A DNA stretch of 16,391 bases from Tritrichomonas foetus. Lineage: Eukaryota > Parabasalia > Tritrichomonadida > Tritrichomonadidae. The DNA is taken from NCBI GenBank assembly GCA_001839685.1, contig MLAK01000613.1, forward strand, positions 74,653 through 91,043, read 5' to 3'. Positions 16,297 through 16,391 of this stretch are shown in pieces. Under the pieces are notes generated by a model. It saw only the letters and a list, made by a program, of their open reading frames with translations. It was not told the origin of the DNA and ran no database searches. A program made the translations under genes and the position numbers. How positions within the stretch are numbered: the stretch's first letter is position 1; every line of letters begins with the position of its first letter.

Positions 16297-16391
16297 ACAC
16301 TACCACCATCACTAATGACACACTACCACTCTCACTAATGACATACACAAATGACACACTACCACTATCACTAATGACATATACTAATGAC
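16297..16391. repeat. Composite 23+13-bp tandem repeat, cut by window edge
   Basis: The array reads as units of 23, 23, 13, 23 and 13 bases. The long unit is ACACTACCACTATCACTAATGAC with small changes. The short unit, ATACACAAATGAC or ATATACTAATGAC, shares its AATGAC end. The final two 23+13 pairs form a 36-base period, equal to 12 codons, and stay open in one frame on each strand. No start codon or coding context supports translation. The array continues past the window. Confidence 0.85.

Noticed and set aside
16230..16391. Edge-open frames through the tandem repeat on both strands
   Set aside because: The 36-base period keeps frames open automatically. There is no upstream start codon, and the 23-base first unit breaks the period. 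Only sequence beyond the window could revive this.

Overview
The window looks like nuclear DNA from a free-swimming or parasitic flagellated protist. The best guess is a trichomonad (parabasalid) such as Tritrichomonas; that is an inference and no marker gene proves it. The evidence is as follows. Intergenic DNA is very A+T-rich. Seven long genes each read as one uninterrupted ORF of 951 to 2547 bases. Stops are only TAA and TGA in the standard code, which argues against ciliate codes. Proteins carry Asn/Ser-rich inserts, genes are closely packed, and two genes belong to cilium/basal-body families. There are no bacterial operon signs, rRNA, tRNA, CRISPR array or recognisable transposase.

Layout, left to right. 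Bases 1-1205 hold A+T-rich DNA with a possible small broken or intron-split gene on the minus strand (293-900). A C2-domain protein of unknown role follows (1206-2897, +). It converges on a C9orf72-like longin/DENN protein (3368-4630, -). An 805-base divergent spacer then leads to a CCDC61/VFL3-type basal-body protein (5436-6668, +). A 19-copy, 17-bp minisatellite (6915-7237) lies between that gene and an orphan gene (7312-8262, -). A 277-base divergent promoter region separates the orphan from a jouberin (AHI1) homologue (8540-10375, +). Then come an importin-beta-type karyopherin (11041-13587, -) and a long coiled-coil protein (13888-15660, -). The right end is A+T-rich, with several inverted repeats and a composite 23+13-bp tandem repeat running off the edge.

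Functionally, two genes concern cilia or basal bodies: CCDC61/VFL3 (centriole-associated filaments and fibres) and jouberin (transition-zone scaffold). A third (C9orf72-like) belongs to a membrane-traffic/small-GTPase family, and the importin serves nuclear transport. The coiled-coil and C2 proteins could be cytoskeletal or membrane-associated partners, but nothing in their sequence settles that. Protist genes are usually transcribed singly, so neighbourhood is weak evidence of shared function. No novel defence-like or mobile system is evident. The most interesting items are a compact C9orf72 homologue in an apparently early-branching flagellate, a stripped-down jouberin, an SR-type octapeptide array in CCDC61, the possible hidden small gene at the left end, and the two minisatellites.
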